A stretch of 64,000 nucleotides of DNA, from NCBI GenBank assembly GCA_023846275.1, contig CM043877.1, positions 19,264,607-19,328,606 of the forward strand, read 5' to 3'. The stretch comes from Vanilla planifolia (taxonomy: Eukaryota; Streptophyta; Magnoliopsida; Asparagales; Orchidaceae). The translations under genes and the position numbers were made by a program. Positions 50,200-62,440 of the stretch are shown here, one piece after another. The notes under the pieces were generated by a model. That model did not search any database. It saw only the letters and a program-made list of their open reading frames with translations, and was not told the origin of the DNA. How positions within the stretch are numbered: position 1 is the first letter of the stretch; every line of letters starts with the position of its first letter.

Positions 50200-52900
50200 T
50201 AAAAACTCCACCTTCTAGAATATCCATTGAACTAGTTCATACAAGCAACGCATCGACCAAAAAAGCTCACATCTGTCAACAGAGTGAATCCACCTGTTGA
50301 GTTTGCATGAAGCTTGTGTATATGTGACATGATATAGGAGGGGTACTCTATCAATAGTTATCATGTATTACAAGCTACCAATAAGTATATGTCTATCTAA
50401 ATTATGATATGCAAGTTTTATTATTTAAGTGAAAGTTAATATATAAGAAAAGATTATCTTAAAAGAGTCATACGTGAATGAACATGTTATATATAAGAAT
50501 TAGATAAAAAGATATAAAGAAAATAATTTTTAATGATAAATATAACAATAACAAATAAATATCATCTACAAGTTAATTATTTAAAGTATAATGATATTAT
50601 TAGTTGATAAATTTGAATATTTGCTAATCATGTTTATGATATGAACAATAATGATTGTAAAATAATATGAATTAATTAAAAACTCGACTTATTGAATTTT
50701 GTAATAATTAAATTGAAGTGTATGTTTTTTATCATATGGATAATAAACTTAAAAGAATTAGTTTTCTTGGATGCCAATTTATTAGTCTTTGAAACAAGTA
50801 ACTTAATCATTGGTATTATATTTTATTATAAAAATTTACATTTTTCATATAACTACAAGAGTTGTATGCTTTTAACTCTTGTTTTATAGAAAAGCACCCA
50901 TTTGAAGCTTTTGATAAATATCATTTTACATAATTTATTTTAATCATAAGTTTTTTTAATAATATATCTTGTGTCTCATTTCTCTTTTATAAATATTATA
51001 TTTTCTTTTTATATATACGTTTTTTTGAATAATCATGCTTTCTCATTTATTTTTGTGTTAACTTAATCTAAGCATTGATTTTTGTATGTAATTAATATTT
51101 CATTTATCTTTTTTAACAGTTAATGAATTGATGATTAATTATAAAATCTAATCAAGAGTTGATATGATTATTTATTTATTTATTTTTAAATTAAACTTTG
51201 TTAATTACTGTTATTTATTTTTTATTAGAGTACTCATAATACATGACAAACCATATTAATGAAATAAATTAGTTGATTATGTAATCATTGGTTCAATTTG
51301 AGTTTATTATTATGTGATATATTAAAAGGTTTAGCACTTGACTTAAAAAATTTTAATTGAAAAAAAATAATCAAATTGGAATCTAAAATTTATATTATAT
51401 CACGTGCATTTATGAGTATAGAAACTTTATTATAGTAGGATTTCTCTCCAAAAAAAAAAAAAAAGAAAAAAAAAAGAAACTAAATGCTTGCTCCATTAAA
51501 TGAAAAGGATGCATGCTTTTGTATACCCACCCAATAGCTACGACAAATTCTGACATGGAATTGCATGCTTATAACATTTGTTGTTTATTTAAATTGCATT
51601 TAAGCTCTTGTTTGGAATATACGTTTCAAACTTCTTTTCTGAATTTTTTTTTAATTCAAAGATATTAAAATCTTATTTTCAAAGAAGATTCGAGCATTTC
51701 GAACATCTTTTTTTTTTTTGGGTGAGCACTGAAAAATGTGTTTTTCTTTATCAGCTCTATGTTTTTATCAATTAAATCCCTTTATTTTTTTATTTTATAA
51801 GTCTTCTTAGGCTTGTTTTGAGGTTTGGAATAAAAAGGCTTTTTTTATAAAAAAAAAAAAACTTTGTTTAAGAGATTATCTTCAACTAGATGCAAATATG
51901 ATGAAAAATTCCTTCTATGTTTAGATTAATAGTAACAAATATTGAAGGTTAGCATCAAATGAGATACGCTTGAGATTGTATCACTCTTTCTTTTTGGATA
52001 ATACCAACTTTTTAATACCCACCAAGCGACCCACTATCCTTAAAGGGACTATCCAATGGGCACTCTTTCTATCAAATGGGGAGGACCATCTCATAAAGCT
52101 TGAGGCAGCACAATATTCCACTTGAGAATGCTTTGTAGATCACACCTTTGAGCTTATTTTTTAGTTTATACCTATTGCTATAGCCAATAAGTGCTTGGTA
52201 AATGAATCTTTGCATGACCTAATATTTGCTTTTTTTGCAAGAATTCCTAGATTTATAGATTTAAATTGGCTCAAGAATAAATGAAACAGATGAATAAATC
52301 TTAACATAATGTATTTGCAAAGATTGATAATGGTTATCAAAATGTTTAGAGATTTTTTTATGATTGGGTTTTTAAAACATTTTAATAACATATGTTAAAT
52401 TGAAACATATGAAGTGATAAATATAACATTGAAGTTGATTTTGCTTAACTTGGTTTCGTATATTTCACCTTGACTAATATGGACAAATTTATTATATTCT
52501 AATAAAAAAATTATTATTCAACAGATCATCTATGGTGTTGACCTCAAGCATACTTTGTCCCTCTAGCAATCATTAAGCAACTCTCTTGGTGTCGACATTC
52601 TCCATCATTGATCTTAGGTGTCATGACCTTTTGTCTCTACCATAGTTTGACTCTCTATCCCCTTGCCAAGTGTGGATTATCTCATTCATTGACTTTAGAC
52701 ATTCATACAAAGGTATAAAGTTGACATTCTATTGATTATTTGTGTCATTGACTTTGGTTTTTAGGCAATCAAGCATTTCCTTAACCTGACATTAATTGAA
52801 ATGTGAAAATGAAAGTATAATGTCAATGCATTCATACTTTTATGTTTATAGCTCATGTTTACAAAGAATTAACATATAATACTTAGATTATATCATATTT
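50200..52900. other. AT-rich intergenic DNA
   Basis: No gene or element boundary is recognised. A poly-A rich run lies at about 51450-51478. Moderate-GC islands at 51990-52150 and 52530-52790 look like decayed LTR fragments without diagnostic motifs. Confidence 0.45.
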
Positions 52901-53990
52901 TTACTTTCTTTTTAATATTTAATTTTTTTTTTATTTTTCTTTATGTGTTTCTCAACTTTTTCTTATTCTTTTCTTTTGAACTCATATTTTCTCTTATAAT
53001 TGCTATAACTAATATTTCGAGATTCTATATTATATCATCATCATTAAGGAGTTATTGTCTCTTATTTTCAACATCTTGTGTTGATGAGGGATTAGTCTTT
53101 TCTATGTTATTGTATGATCTCTGAGCGCTCATAATATTAAGGATAAAGTCTATCTCATCTATCATGGAGCTATCACCCCTTATTATCAATATTTTTTACT
53201 AATAAGGATGGAGTTTTTACCATCTTGTGGTCTCATCTCTAAGTATTCATGATAATTGGGGCTTCTATTTCATATCAAGTAGTTGAAAAATAGAGTCATA
53301 GAAAAGACATTTTATTTTATTTTTTTCTTATGATTTATTAGATCATCAAATAATAACAACCTTCTTTTTTTATTTATTTATTTTCTTTCTTATCATATAT
53401 TCTAATTCATAACCTTATAGATTTATAAATATAAATACATGTATATATATATACACACACACACATATACACACATCAATAATAATAAAGTAACATCATA
53501 AAATCAAAACATATGCAAATGATGCAATGTCATTTAGTTGCTCATATCATCATGCATATCATAATAATAATTAAAAAAATTAATAAAATAATCTACTTAC
53601 ATAATAATTAATAAATTTACCTAACTTATGACATTAAGAGGTCTCTTTCATAACTTTTTCTTATCATTTATCTCTTATTTGCATTTCCTTTAAAAAATTA
53701 ATCCAATAAGAACGAAGTTAGAAACCCCTTTTTCTCATATTTTTTCTTCTCTTGGTCCTTTATTCCATATAAGGATCCAAGTTAGATATTCTTGAATCGC
53801 CTCTTTCTACTATGCTCTAAGCTCTCCTCTCCCTGATGAAAATGTGAAATAAGTTGTTAATTATGGGAAAAACTTATTTTAAAAATAAAAGAAATTATAC
53901 TTAGTCTAACATTATGAATTGAAAATAATTTTAAAATCTTAATATACATTAATATGACTTCTACTTATAAATTTAAATTTTTATTATTGG
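52900..53990 (+). mobile_element. LTR-like fragment with 118-bp subrepeats
   Basis: Two diverged units at about 53046-53163 and 53164-53275 share (A/T)GGAG(T/C)TAT..C..CTTATT.TCAA.AT and TGATCTCTGAG/TCATCTCTAAG wording. A pyrimidine-rich patch at 53790-53840 resembles that at 25200-25420 in the solo-LTR-like insertion. It is probably an old Ty3/gypsy LTR; ends not found. Confidence 0.35.
53438..53477. repeat. Compound (TA)n/(CA)n microsatellite
   Basis: ATGTATATATATATACACAC is followed by further CA dinucleotides and a short CATATACACACA tail. Confidence 0.85.
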
Positions 53991-55270
53991 TGTCAATTCA
54001 AGTATATATTAGGTTCAATTTGAGCTCCCATATGATGCATTTTATTCTCTTCATTTTTTTGTTTTTCTCCCTATTTTAGGACATATATTAAGTGCAATTG
54101 AGTACTTTTGCATATTCTTAGAAGATTACATGTATTATGGATTGACTTAGGCTTATTATGACTTTAGAGATTCAAATTTTCTTAGCTCTAACCAAAAATT
54201 ATAGGAAAATCTTAATATATATTAATATGACTTTGTGATGTACCAGTATATGGTTTATTATTTTTTAAAGTTATTTGGATTATCTAAGAATTTGTGAAGA
54301 ATAGAACAACATTTAGAATTTTAAATTATTAAATCCTTTTATATTATAAAAAAGATAAAATATTTATTTATTTCTTCTCTAAACTTTATTATTTACTTTG
54401 AATTATTGGAGAAACCTTTGGAAGGAGCTGAAGAGGGAGAGCGAAGGAATTGAGAAGAGAAGGGGAATGATATAGTAACGTCTAGTACATTACGTAAACG
54501 TTTAACTTGGAGACGTATTAGTTATATTTAGAATCGGAGCCATATCAAGATTAGCTCCTTCATTTCTCATTAGTATCCATTATTATTATTGGTGTAGGGG
54601 CCATCTGACATTTGTTTATTATACATTGTAGTTTACATTCATTAGTTTGTTATGTTATTTGTATCTACATATTAGTTCAAATCGTTTAAAGAGTAATTAG
54701 TAATTTTTAGATATTTTTAGTTTTAAATTTAATACAAGAAATCCCTTGATGGTATCATAATTTTGTTGATGCCAACTTTAGTTGAAAATTGCTTTAAAAT
54801 AGGATTAAATTTGAGTTTTGGGTTGTTCTTACCACCGATTATCGTCGTCACCACCACCATCAATAGTTGTAGCCACCACTCGCTTGTCTTACATTTTCTT
54901 GACTTGTGCCAACCTCCAAACTCGATAACCCACTTGACCTACATTGACCTTTGAACTTAGTAACTTGCTCGTCTCACATTGATCCGATCCATAAAAGCTC
55001 TAATCTATCAACTTGCAGTAATTCTCTCTAACCAACACAGACTCAAAAGTAGACCCAAAGTATCAGCACCTCTCTGCTCGTGTCGTCCATCGAAATCGAA
55101 ACCAAAAGCGACACACTTCAAACCACTCGCATTGCGTCACCCTTTTGCCTTATCGCTCATCATTACCATTCAAAAATCCCCTAACTATTTAAGAATTGCT
55201 TAATTCAATTAATTTTGTTGCTTTTAAGTCAATCTTTTTAAAGTTTTAAAAAAAGTTAATGTATTTATTT
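53991..55270. other. Mixed intergenic DNA with an ACC/TCG-rich patch
   Basis: AT-rich to about 54760. Then 54830-55170 is C-rich (CACCACCACC, GACCTACATTGACC) without a convincing reading frame. Composition resembles the reverse complement of G-rich retrotransposon leaders elsewhere in the window, but no homologous block could be aligned. Confidence 0.35.
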
Positions 55271-55278
55271 CATAATTT

Positions 55279-55590
55279 ATGACAACTTCTAGAATTTTAA
55301 AATGTAATTTAAAATTTCAAAAACATCCTTTAGTATTCCAAAATATTCTTTTATATTTCTAGATTTACAAATTATTTTTATACCTTTAATGTCTTTATAA
55401 ATAGGGATGTTTATCATGTTGTAAATGACGAACTTTTGAATAAAAAATGAAGTATTCTTGCTAAGTTTGTGTGATACGAGCATGTTGTGTGTGAAAAATC
55501 TGACAGTATGATTTTGAAAATGCCATGGGAAAACGAGCGAGAGACTCAAAAATAGGGTTCCTAGCCTATTATCCAACATTCACAAAAAAA
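55279..55590 (+). mobile_element. Plus-strand LTR fragment with TATA box, probably Ty1/copia
   Basis: CTTTATAAATAGGG at 55393-55406 is a classic plant LTR TATA box. It is followed at the expected distance by TTGTAAATGA and an AATAAAAAATGAAG polyadenylation-like region. TGACAACTTCTAGAA at 55279 is a possible start. No internal domains follow, so it is a solo or broken LTR. Confidence 0.45.
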
Positions 55591-55599
55591 TATCAAATC

Positions 55600-56332
55600 A
55601 TCAGGAAAGTGATTAGTCACTTTATTTTATATTTCAAAAAATTTAATCGTCACATCTAATTTTCTAGTTTGTGTATGCGACAATGTGATTTCTTGTTTGA
55701 CATTCTACAAACTCTACTTATTTGTGTATCTTGCTACTTCCCAGTAATATGAGTACTAAGGTATGTGTTATTAAAATCACTTTGTCTTAGAATGAGATCC
55801 ATTATATTAAAGTTAGTGCAAGTCTTTGACTTCTAAAAAGTTCTTACTTTCTCAACGATCTTAAGATATCCAATTCTAAACGGATAATACGTTTGAGTAG
55901 GCCCTTATATGAATATAATGTTTGAACCTAAGACTTTCTCAATTATCCATGAGCTAAAATAAATTTGGATATATTATTTTACATCAAGAAAAAAACTTAA
56001 GTCTTCAAAAAGAGTAATGTAGGGCTTTCAAAGGTTATAGATGGGAAATCTTAAAAGATCTAATAAAGAAAAAAAACTTTGGCTCTAGAATTTATTTGTT
56101 GTGAAAGAGTGATTAAAGGTATGTCTTAAGTTGAAATTTCCCTTCCTTAGGTTGCTTTGAGATATTGTTTTAGTTGTTTGAAGTAGGTCCTTAGATTGGA
56201 CCAAAATTGAATTGAATGGGATGAAGTTATAGTTTATCGTTCATGGCTTGCGTATGATATATGGAGGGCTAACAAATTATTCATTGAATTCCACATCTTG
56301 TATGTTGGGCACTCATAGATGGCACATTAATG
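55600..56332. other. Intergenic stretch, nothing recognised
   Basis: Moderately AT-rich sequence with no long open frame, repeat or RNA gene. It could be internal DNA of a flanking fossil. Confidence 0.4.
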
Positions 56333-59290
56333 TAACAACCCCTTCCTAGCCTTTCTCATTTTTTGTGCCACATCATCATATTACTTTATATTTTTCATTT
56401 ATAAATTGAAAAAACATGCAACTATTATTTTATTAAAAAAAAAATAATAACAAAAGCAGTTTTTCAAATAACATTTTTTCAAATTAAATCTTCATAAATC
56501 AATATTAAAATGAATATAAACATTTTCTAATAAAAAGAAACTTTTAAAACAAAGCTTTTAAATCCATAATTTTTTGAACGTTTGCTTACAATAATCAAGT
56601 TTCATTTAACTTTACTAAATCAACTCCTATTATATGCCATTTACTTAAATACATATAATAAAAACTATAACACATCCAATAGAATTCAACTTCTTCAAGC
56701 CACAACATCCCTCTTTATGCTTTTGTAGTCGCATGTAGGGCTTTATTTTGTTCTATAAGTATTAAGATAAAATATACATGAGTGATCTAATACTGTCTTA
56801 TGGGCAAAAACATACACATATATGTAAATAGATCAATGTTTGGATAGCTATATGCATGATTAATTATAATAATATAATATAATATGAGTATGTGTATAAT
56901 ATTATATGGAACAAATGAGCAAAATATTGTGAAATACATTTCAAGTAAAATCTTGTTCATTATTCACTTTTATCATCATTATATATTTACTTATTTCCTT
57001 TCTCTTTTTATCTTCTTTAAGAATGGTTTAAGATAAGACTTCATAACGATTAGGCATGCTTAGGAATGTATTATTCCAACTTAAATAGGCTAGATTGAGT
57101 GGCTCCTTTGGCTCATCTTAAAAATCGTTATTTCGTAATGCTAATCACTATTTTGGGCAAACATTCATCATATTGTCTTTTGAACGTTGTCTTGTCGTCA
57201 CCAACTCTTTTTCTTTTGTTTTTTTAAATTTTTTTAACAAGTTTATTTTGTCTTCATTTTGGCTACCATTACAAGTAAAAATTAACCTATTTATTTTTTT
57301 ATATTACTATTACATCAATATAATAAATAGATATAAAATAAGTAAATCACATTTAATAAATTTTAGTTTCATGTGATATCAAGCATGTGACAAAATATTA
57401 CAACACAACAGCGATCCATCATCTTCAAAATATCACATGAGATTATTATCTTAAGTTTTTATGTTTTATGCATGAACATCATTGACTCAATATTTCTCCA
57501 AAGCCTTTAGACTATAATACACATTACATCAAACATATACACATAGTAAAATGTTACTTATCTTTCAAAACTTGAGTAATGGTCTTCTCCAAAGGTTTGA
57601 AATTTGCTCTAAGCATTTAATGTTATAGTACCAATGAGCTTTTCCTTTGATTTTTTCCTTTGTTGTGTGCTTAACTTCTCTCAGATTCCTTCCAAAAGCT
57701 TGAGAGCACTTCCTTTGCCTCTTGTCTTTACTTTAGTGCACTTAGATGATGTTAATCACTATGGATTTTTTTGAAAACAAATCTCCTTAAGCTCAAACTC
57801 ACTTGCTTTTTTGCACAACTCATGACTTATTGCATCTCAACTATTTAACTTCCATCAAATACTACATCTAATTAATTTAGTGTCTCTTCACCTTTATTTC
57901 TAACTTAACTCTGATGGTTTCTTATCGATTGAATGCTCTTACAATGATTTAGCATAGCCTTTTATATTTCAAGTTTTAAAACTGTATTATTTCTTTATAT
58001 AATACTTATAAAATTCATAACTTTGTATTGTAGATGAGTCAAATCTTTATTTATCTATACTTATTGTACTTATATGACACATTTCATCATAAATGTACAA
58101 TGAGTCGAATCTCTTCATCTACACTTATTTTTAATTATCTGTATGATAAATTTTAACTTATTCAATTTAGAAATTCTCTTTACATCATACTATAAGTGTC
58201 ATATGATGTCCATTATAGTACTTGTACGATCCATTTTATTGCACGACTCATTACATTGTAATCGATGATTCCTTGTATGTCATTATTCTTCTCCTAATCG
58301 TACTTATATGAATATGCTCATAGTAATATTTGATTCTTTCATTCATTACTCAACAAATTAGACTTAGTTAACTTTTTTCCTCTTATTTTATCATATTTGT
58401 ATGATTTTTTTTACATACTTATATGCTTTAGTTTTGCTTTATCTTCTGGTTTGATCCATTACAATAATATTTTATTCTCTATAAAACATACTTGTATAAT
58501 GGTTTAATTATACTTATATGATGTTTGTACAACTTTTGGATTTGTTTGCATAGCTCCCACTTCATTCTCTCCTATTCATATCATACGATCACCCAATATC
58601 ACACTCAATAATCCTAACTTTTTTTTCTTAGCCTATTGGACTTATCTGTCCTTTTGGTGATGATCAATTACATATCTATCATATTGTATAATATTCTTAA
58701 TCATACTATATGATATATTTTACTAAATTCCTTCTAACATTATACTAAATCATATAATATGATTTTCTCCATCATATTATATGATCTTTTGAAATTTTTA
58801 TAATTAATTTTTTAAAAAATTTCTAAAATAATCCTAGATTTTATATATATATAACTTAAACTATTTTTAGTTTATAATGTTTGATGTTACAGCTTATCAT
58901 TATATAAGATGGAATGTTTCTTAACAAAATCATATGATATATTGATATTTAACGTATCATATATTAAGTTGACATTTGTACATTAAGTAATCATACCATA
59001 TGTGAGATAACTCAAATGGTATGTGAAGATTAAGAAGAGAACAAATATGGTGCACCTTAGTTTTTCAATAAAAATAAATTATACATTAATATTTGACATA
59101 TCATATGTTTATCATAAGAGTAGAGAGATGAGAAGGGCTATAAATAATTTAATCTAGATTGATGTATGATGATTTGAGAATAATTTACTGTATGTTGATC
59201 CCAACATATAATACATCTAACTCAATGCACTATATGTAGCAGCAAATTGATGGTATGCTAAAAACGAAATAAGTAAATTTTGTTAGGGAA
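56333..59290 (+). mobile_element. Ty3/gypsy-type LTR debris starting TGTAACAACCCC
   Basis: TGTAACAACCCC at 56333 is the usual start of plant Ty3/gypsy LTRs. The following AT-rich sequence carries the palindromes ATCATACTATATGAT (58700-58714), ATCATATAATATGAT (58749-58763) and ATCATATTATATGAT (58771-58785), the first identical to those in the left-arm long LTRs. The right boundary is unclear and more than one element may be involved. Broken and old. Confidence 0.4.
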
Positions 59291-59370
59291 CTTAGGGGAG
59301 CTTGTGTAGTTTGTGTGAATCTATTTAGTAAAGGAAGTAATTGACAAATTATGAAGAGAAAGAAAGCCTT

Positions 59371-59399
59371 AAGCAAAGTAAGCAAAGCAAGCAAAGCAT
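59371..59399 (+). repeat. Short tandem AAGCAAAG repeat
   Basis: Three to four copies of an AAGCAAAG(T/C) unit in a 29-bp stretch. Confidence 0.7.
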
Positions 59400-59649
59400 G
59401 AAAGTATTACAAATAGAAAGTGAATCTATTCTTTGATTAATATTGTGTGAGTAATGAAATAAAAGAGAAAAGAAAAGGAAAGTTATGAAAGAGGTACTTA
59501 GAGCCATCAGGTGGAAAAATTGAGATAATGGTGATATAAATTATTGTAAAACCTGAAAGACAAAACAAACAAGAGGAGATAAGTGAATTATGAGTTTAAC
59601 AAATTTTGTTAATTCAAAAAATAAGAAGAAAAAATTTTAATGCTTAAAA

Positions 59650-60960
59650 TATATTTTTTTATCGACAAAATAAAATTGCTCAATAATAAATGAAAAACAC
59701 ACAAGTTTTTTTTCAGGTGGTTCGGCCAAAACCCATGTCTACATCCCCCCTAATCCCTAATCAAGCATCCAGTAGCCACTCCTTTTTGCAAAGTTGGTAC
59801 GGGTAAAACAAATATACATCGATGCTCCAATGAGACACCAAAATCAAAGAAATTCAGGTTATTCAAAAAAATTCAAAACTTTATAATTTTTAGTTTACAA
59901 AAATTCTTACAGCTTTAATTCTTTAAATAAGAGTGACATTACTAATGAATGAAGTAGATGTTACTAGAAAATACAAAAATTAATTATGAATAGAAGCTGA
60001 GAATAGAAATTGATGAAAATCTATAACTCTCACAATTTGTAGAAATTTGCTGCTCACGATTTGTACTTCAATTAGAATTATATAAAAATTTTCAAGTTTG
60101 ATTCAATAGTTCTTATGTTTAGAAAATGATACCTATTTATAGTTGGAATAAAAAACACCAAAATAACTCCTCCAAAGACTCAAATATGCTTTTTAGACTA
60201 GCTATTACAGTAAAGAAGACAGTACATCAGTAGTCTGATTATGCAAATAGATGAAGTAATAGCCATCAGATTGGCTTAAATGATAAAGGGTCAAGATCTA
60301 ATTACAACAAGATAAGATTTGAAGTGTTGGATTCAAAAATTGGATGGACAGCAATCATGATGATGCTACTTTTTTTATCAAGATAGAGATTCTCAATCAT
60401 TCAATCAAGCATCATGGATGAAAGATTGAAAAAAAAAGACTATTCACAAATGCAAGCATGATCTGGACCGTTTGATCAGAAAATGAGTGATCTGTCGATG
60501 CAAAATCTCAAGTTTGGAAAAGCTTATTTTTAGTCTCACATTACAAAACTATGCCACTTTTTTATGCTTATAGTACATGCACTGTATATTATTATCGATT
60601 TAATGGGGTTGGCTACCCCTGTGTTCTCGAGAGGTCATGACCCATGTCACCAGCATTTGCACAAGATTCAACGTGACTTGATTTACATAAATTAAATAAC
60701 GAGTCTGTCCTGACTCGTTTTGCCTAAGCCTATTCAAAAGTAATGCCCTAAACTGGTTCACCCAAGGACCGCAACAGTGACCTAACTTAACTGATACCCG
60801 AGCTTAACCCTCTTGATTTTAGTCAGGTTCCTAGCCATTGGGTCTTTATGGCCCATGTTGCATTTGAGCAACCCCATGGCCCGTGTTGCCTTCAGGCCAC
60901 TCAACCTGACCCTTTCGAGCTTAACAGTGGGTGCTTAGGCATATTTTTAATTTATTTTTA
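59650..60960 (-). mobile_element. Minus-strand copia-like LTR (probably solo)
   Basis: The plus strand has GTGGTTCGGCCAAAACCCAT at about 59717-59736, the antisense of a motif common in U5 regions of plant copia LTRs. The minus-strand TATA box CTATAAATAG lies at 60142-60133, the right distance away. The 60600-60930 part, with repeated GGCCCATGTTG/GGCCCGTGTTG wording, would be U3. No primer-binding site or coding region is seen. Family and ends are approximate. Confidence 0.45.
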
Positions 60961-61540
60961 ATAATAAAATTTTTATAAAAAAATTGTATATTCAAAAAAT
61001 CAAATGTCTTCAAAGTAAAATATAACTTAAACCAAATTCACATATGTATGAAGGATGATAATTCTATGGGCCACAATTGTGAAGAATTTAAAAGTTTAAC
61101 ATGCTAATCATAAGGATTTAGAAATGAAGTTTTTTATGAATTAGTCACTCTATAAAGACTGTTGTCCTTGGCTCCAAAGTCTACAGCTTGAGCCATTAAA
61201 TTATATTCGCTATTTATGTTAGAACATTCTTTGCTCTAATCAATTCAGATTACTAAACAACACCAAGTTTAACAAGGTATTAGTAAACACTTAACCATGG
61301 TTTAGTGATCCACCTCAAAATGTACAACATAAATAAGTGTAATATTTTAAAAGTGAGGATATGTATTTTAATAAATAAAAAGTTTGAATTATTAGATGTT
61401 TAAATTATAAACAAAAATAGTGATCTCATGATTGAATGATGATTTTAAGAAAAAAGGATTTTATAAATTATTAAAATAATAATATTTATTATATATTAAT
61501 ATTTTTTTCAAATTTTAAATTTTTTAATAATATTTATTTT
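60961..61540. other. AT-rich DNA, nothing recognised
   Basis: No open reading frame, repeat or structured RNA visible. Confidence 0.4.
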
Positions 61541-61544
61541 TTTA

Positions 61545-62440
61545 AAAAAAATCATACAATATGATCATATAATATGATATAATAAGAACATTGAATTGAA
61601 TAAACTGAAATAGATCATATAGTATGATTGATAATATTATATAAGTATGATACCCAATCAAAAACTCCAATGCCATAATAAGTTAGTGTTCGATAAGATC
61701 AAAGAGAGAAAATATATATATATCATATAGTATGATACATAACATCATATATGTATAATAAAGTAAGTGAAAGAAAATAAATCAATCGTAAAATATGATA
61801 ATATATATTGTGTAATACAATAGAATGAGAATATGTGAGTGAATGAACTAAAATAAATTATTCAATATGATTAGAAATATCATATAAATACAATATCTTT
61901 AAGTAAAAGAATATATAGATCATATAGTACGAATAATGAAATCATAAAAGCATGACACATTTAAAGTGACTAAATGACGAATGAAATACAACAGAGCATA
62001 AAGTACAAAGATAATGATTATAAAATATGATTAAATATAAAAATTAACTTTCTTGAAACCCAAATTCTGAGTAGTGAGAGAAACCAACCGAAGGAGAATT
62101 CAATCGACGATAAACTACCAAAATCAAGAGCAAGAAGTGAGGAGGCATCCATGTGAAAAGACAACTATTATAAGAAGATGAGTGAGTAGGAAGAAAGGAG
62201 ACACCAAACAACTATAACATAGAAGGAGGATGTGACTCAAGCAATTTTTGGGTAAAATTAAAAAGAAAGTTGGTAGACCAAGAGCATTGGATTGTGAGAG
62301 GAGGTGCTAAACTAAGTGTTAAAAGGGAATCCATGAATCTTTGAGCAATAAACAAGAGCAAATTTAGAGAGATTTGGTGTTGGCATTATAACAGTACTAT
62401 ACCACTTAAGAAGGAGAAGGTGCACAATTGAAAAATTTAA
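61545..62440 (-). mobile_element. Inverted fragment of the palindrome-bearing LTR family
   Basis: ATCATATAGTATGAT occurs at 61614-61628 and 61722-61736. This is the reverse complement of the motif at 3779, 6392 and 58700, so the fragment lies in opposite orientation. Further near-copies occur at about 61549-61580 and 61919. The 62050-62430 part is purine-rich, as in the leader next to an LTR. No domains; old. Confidence 0.4.
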
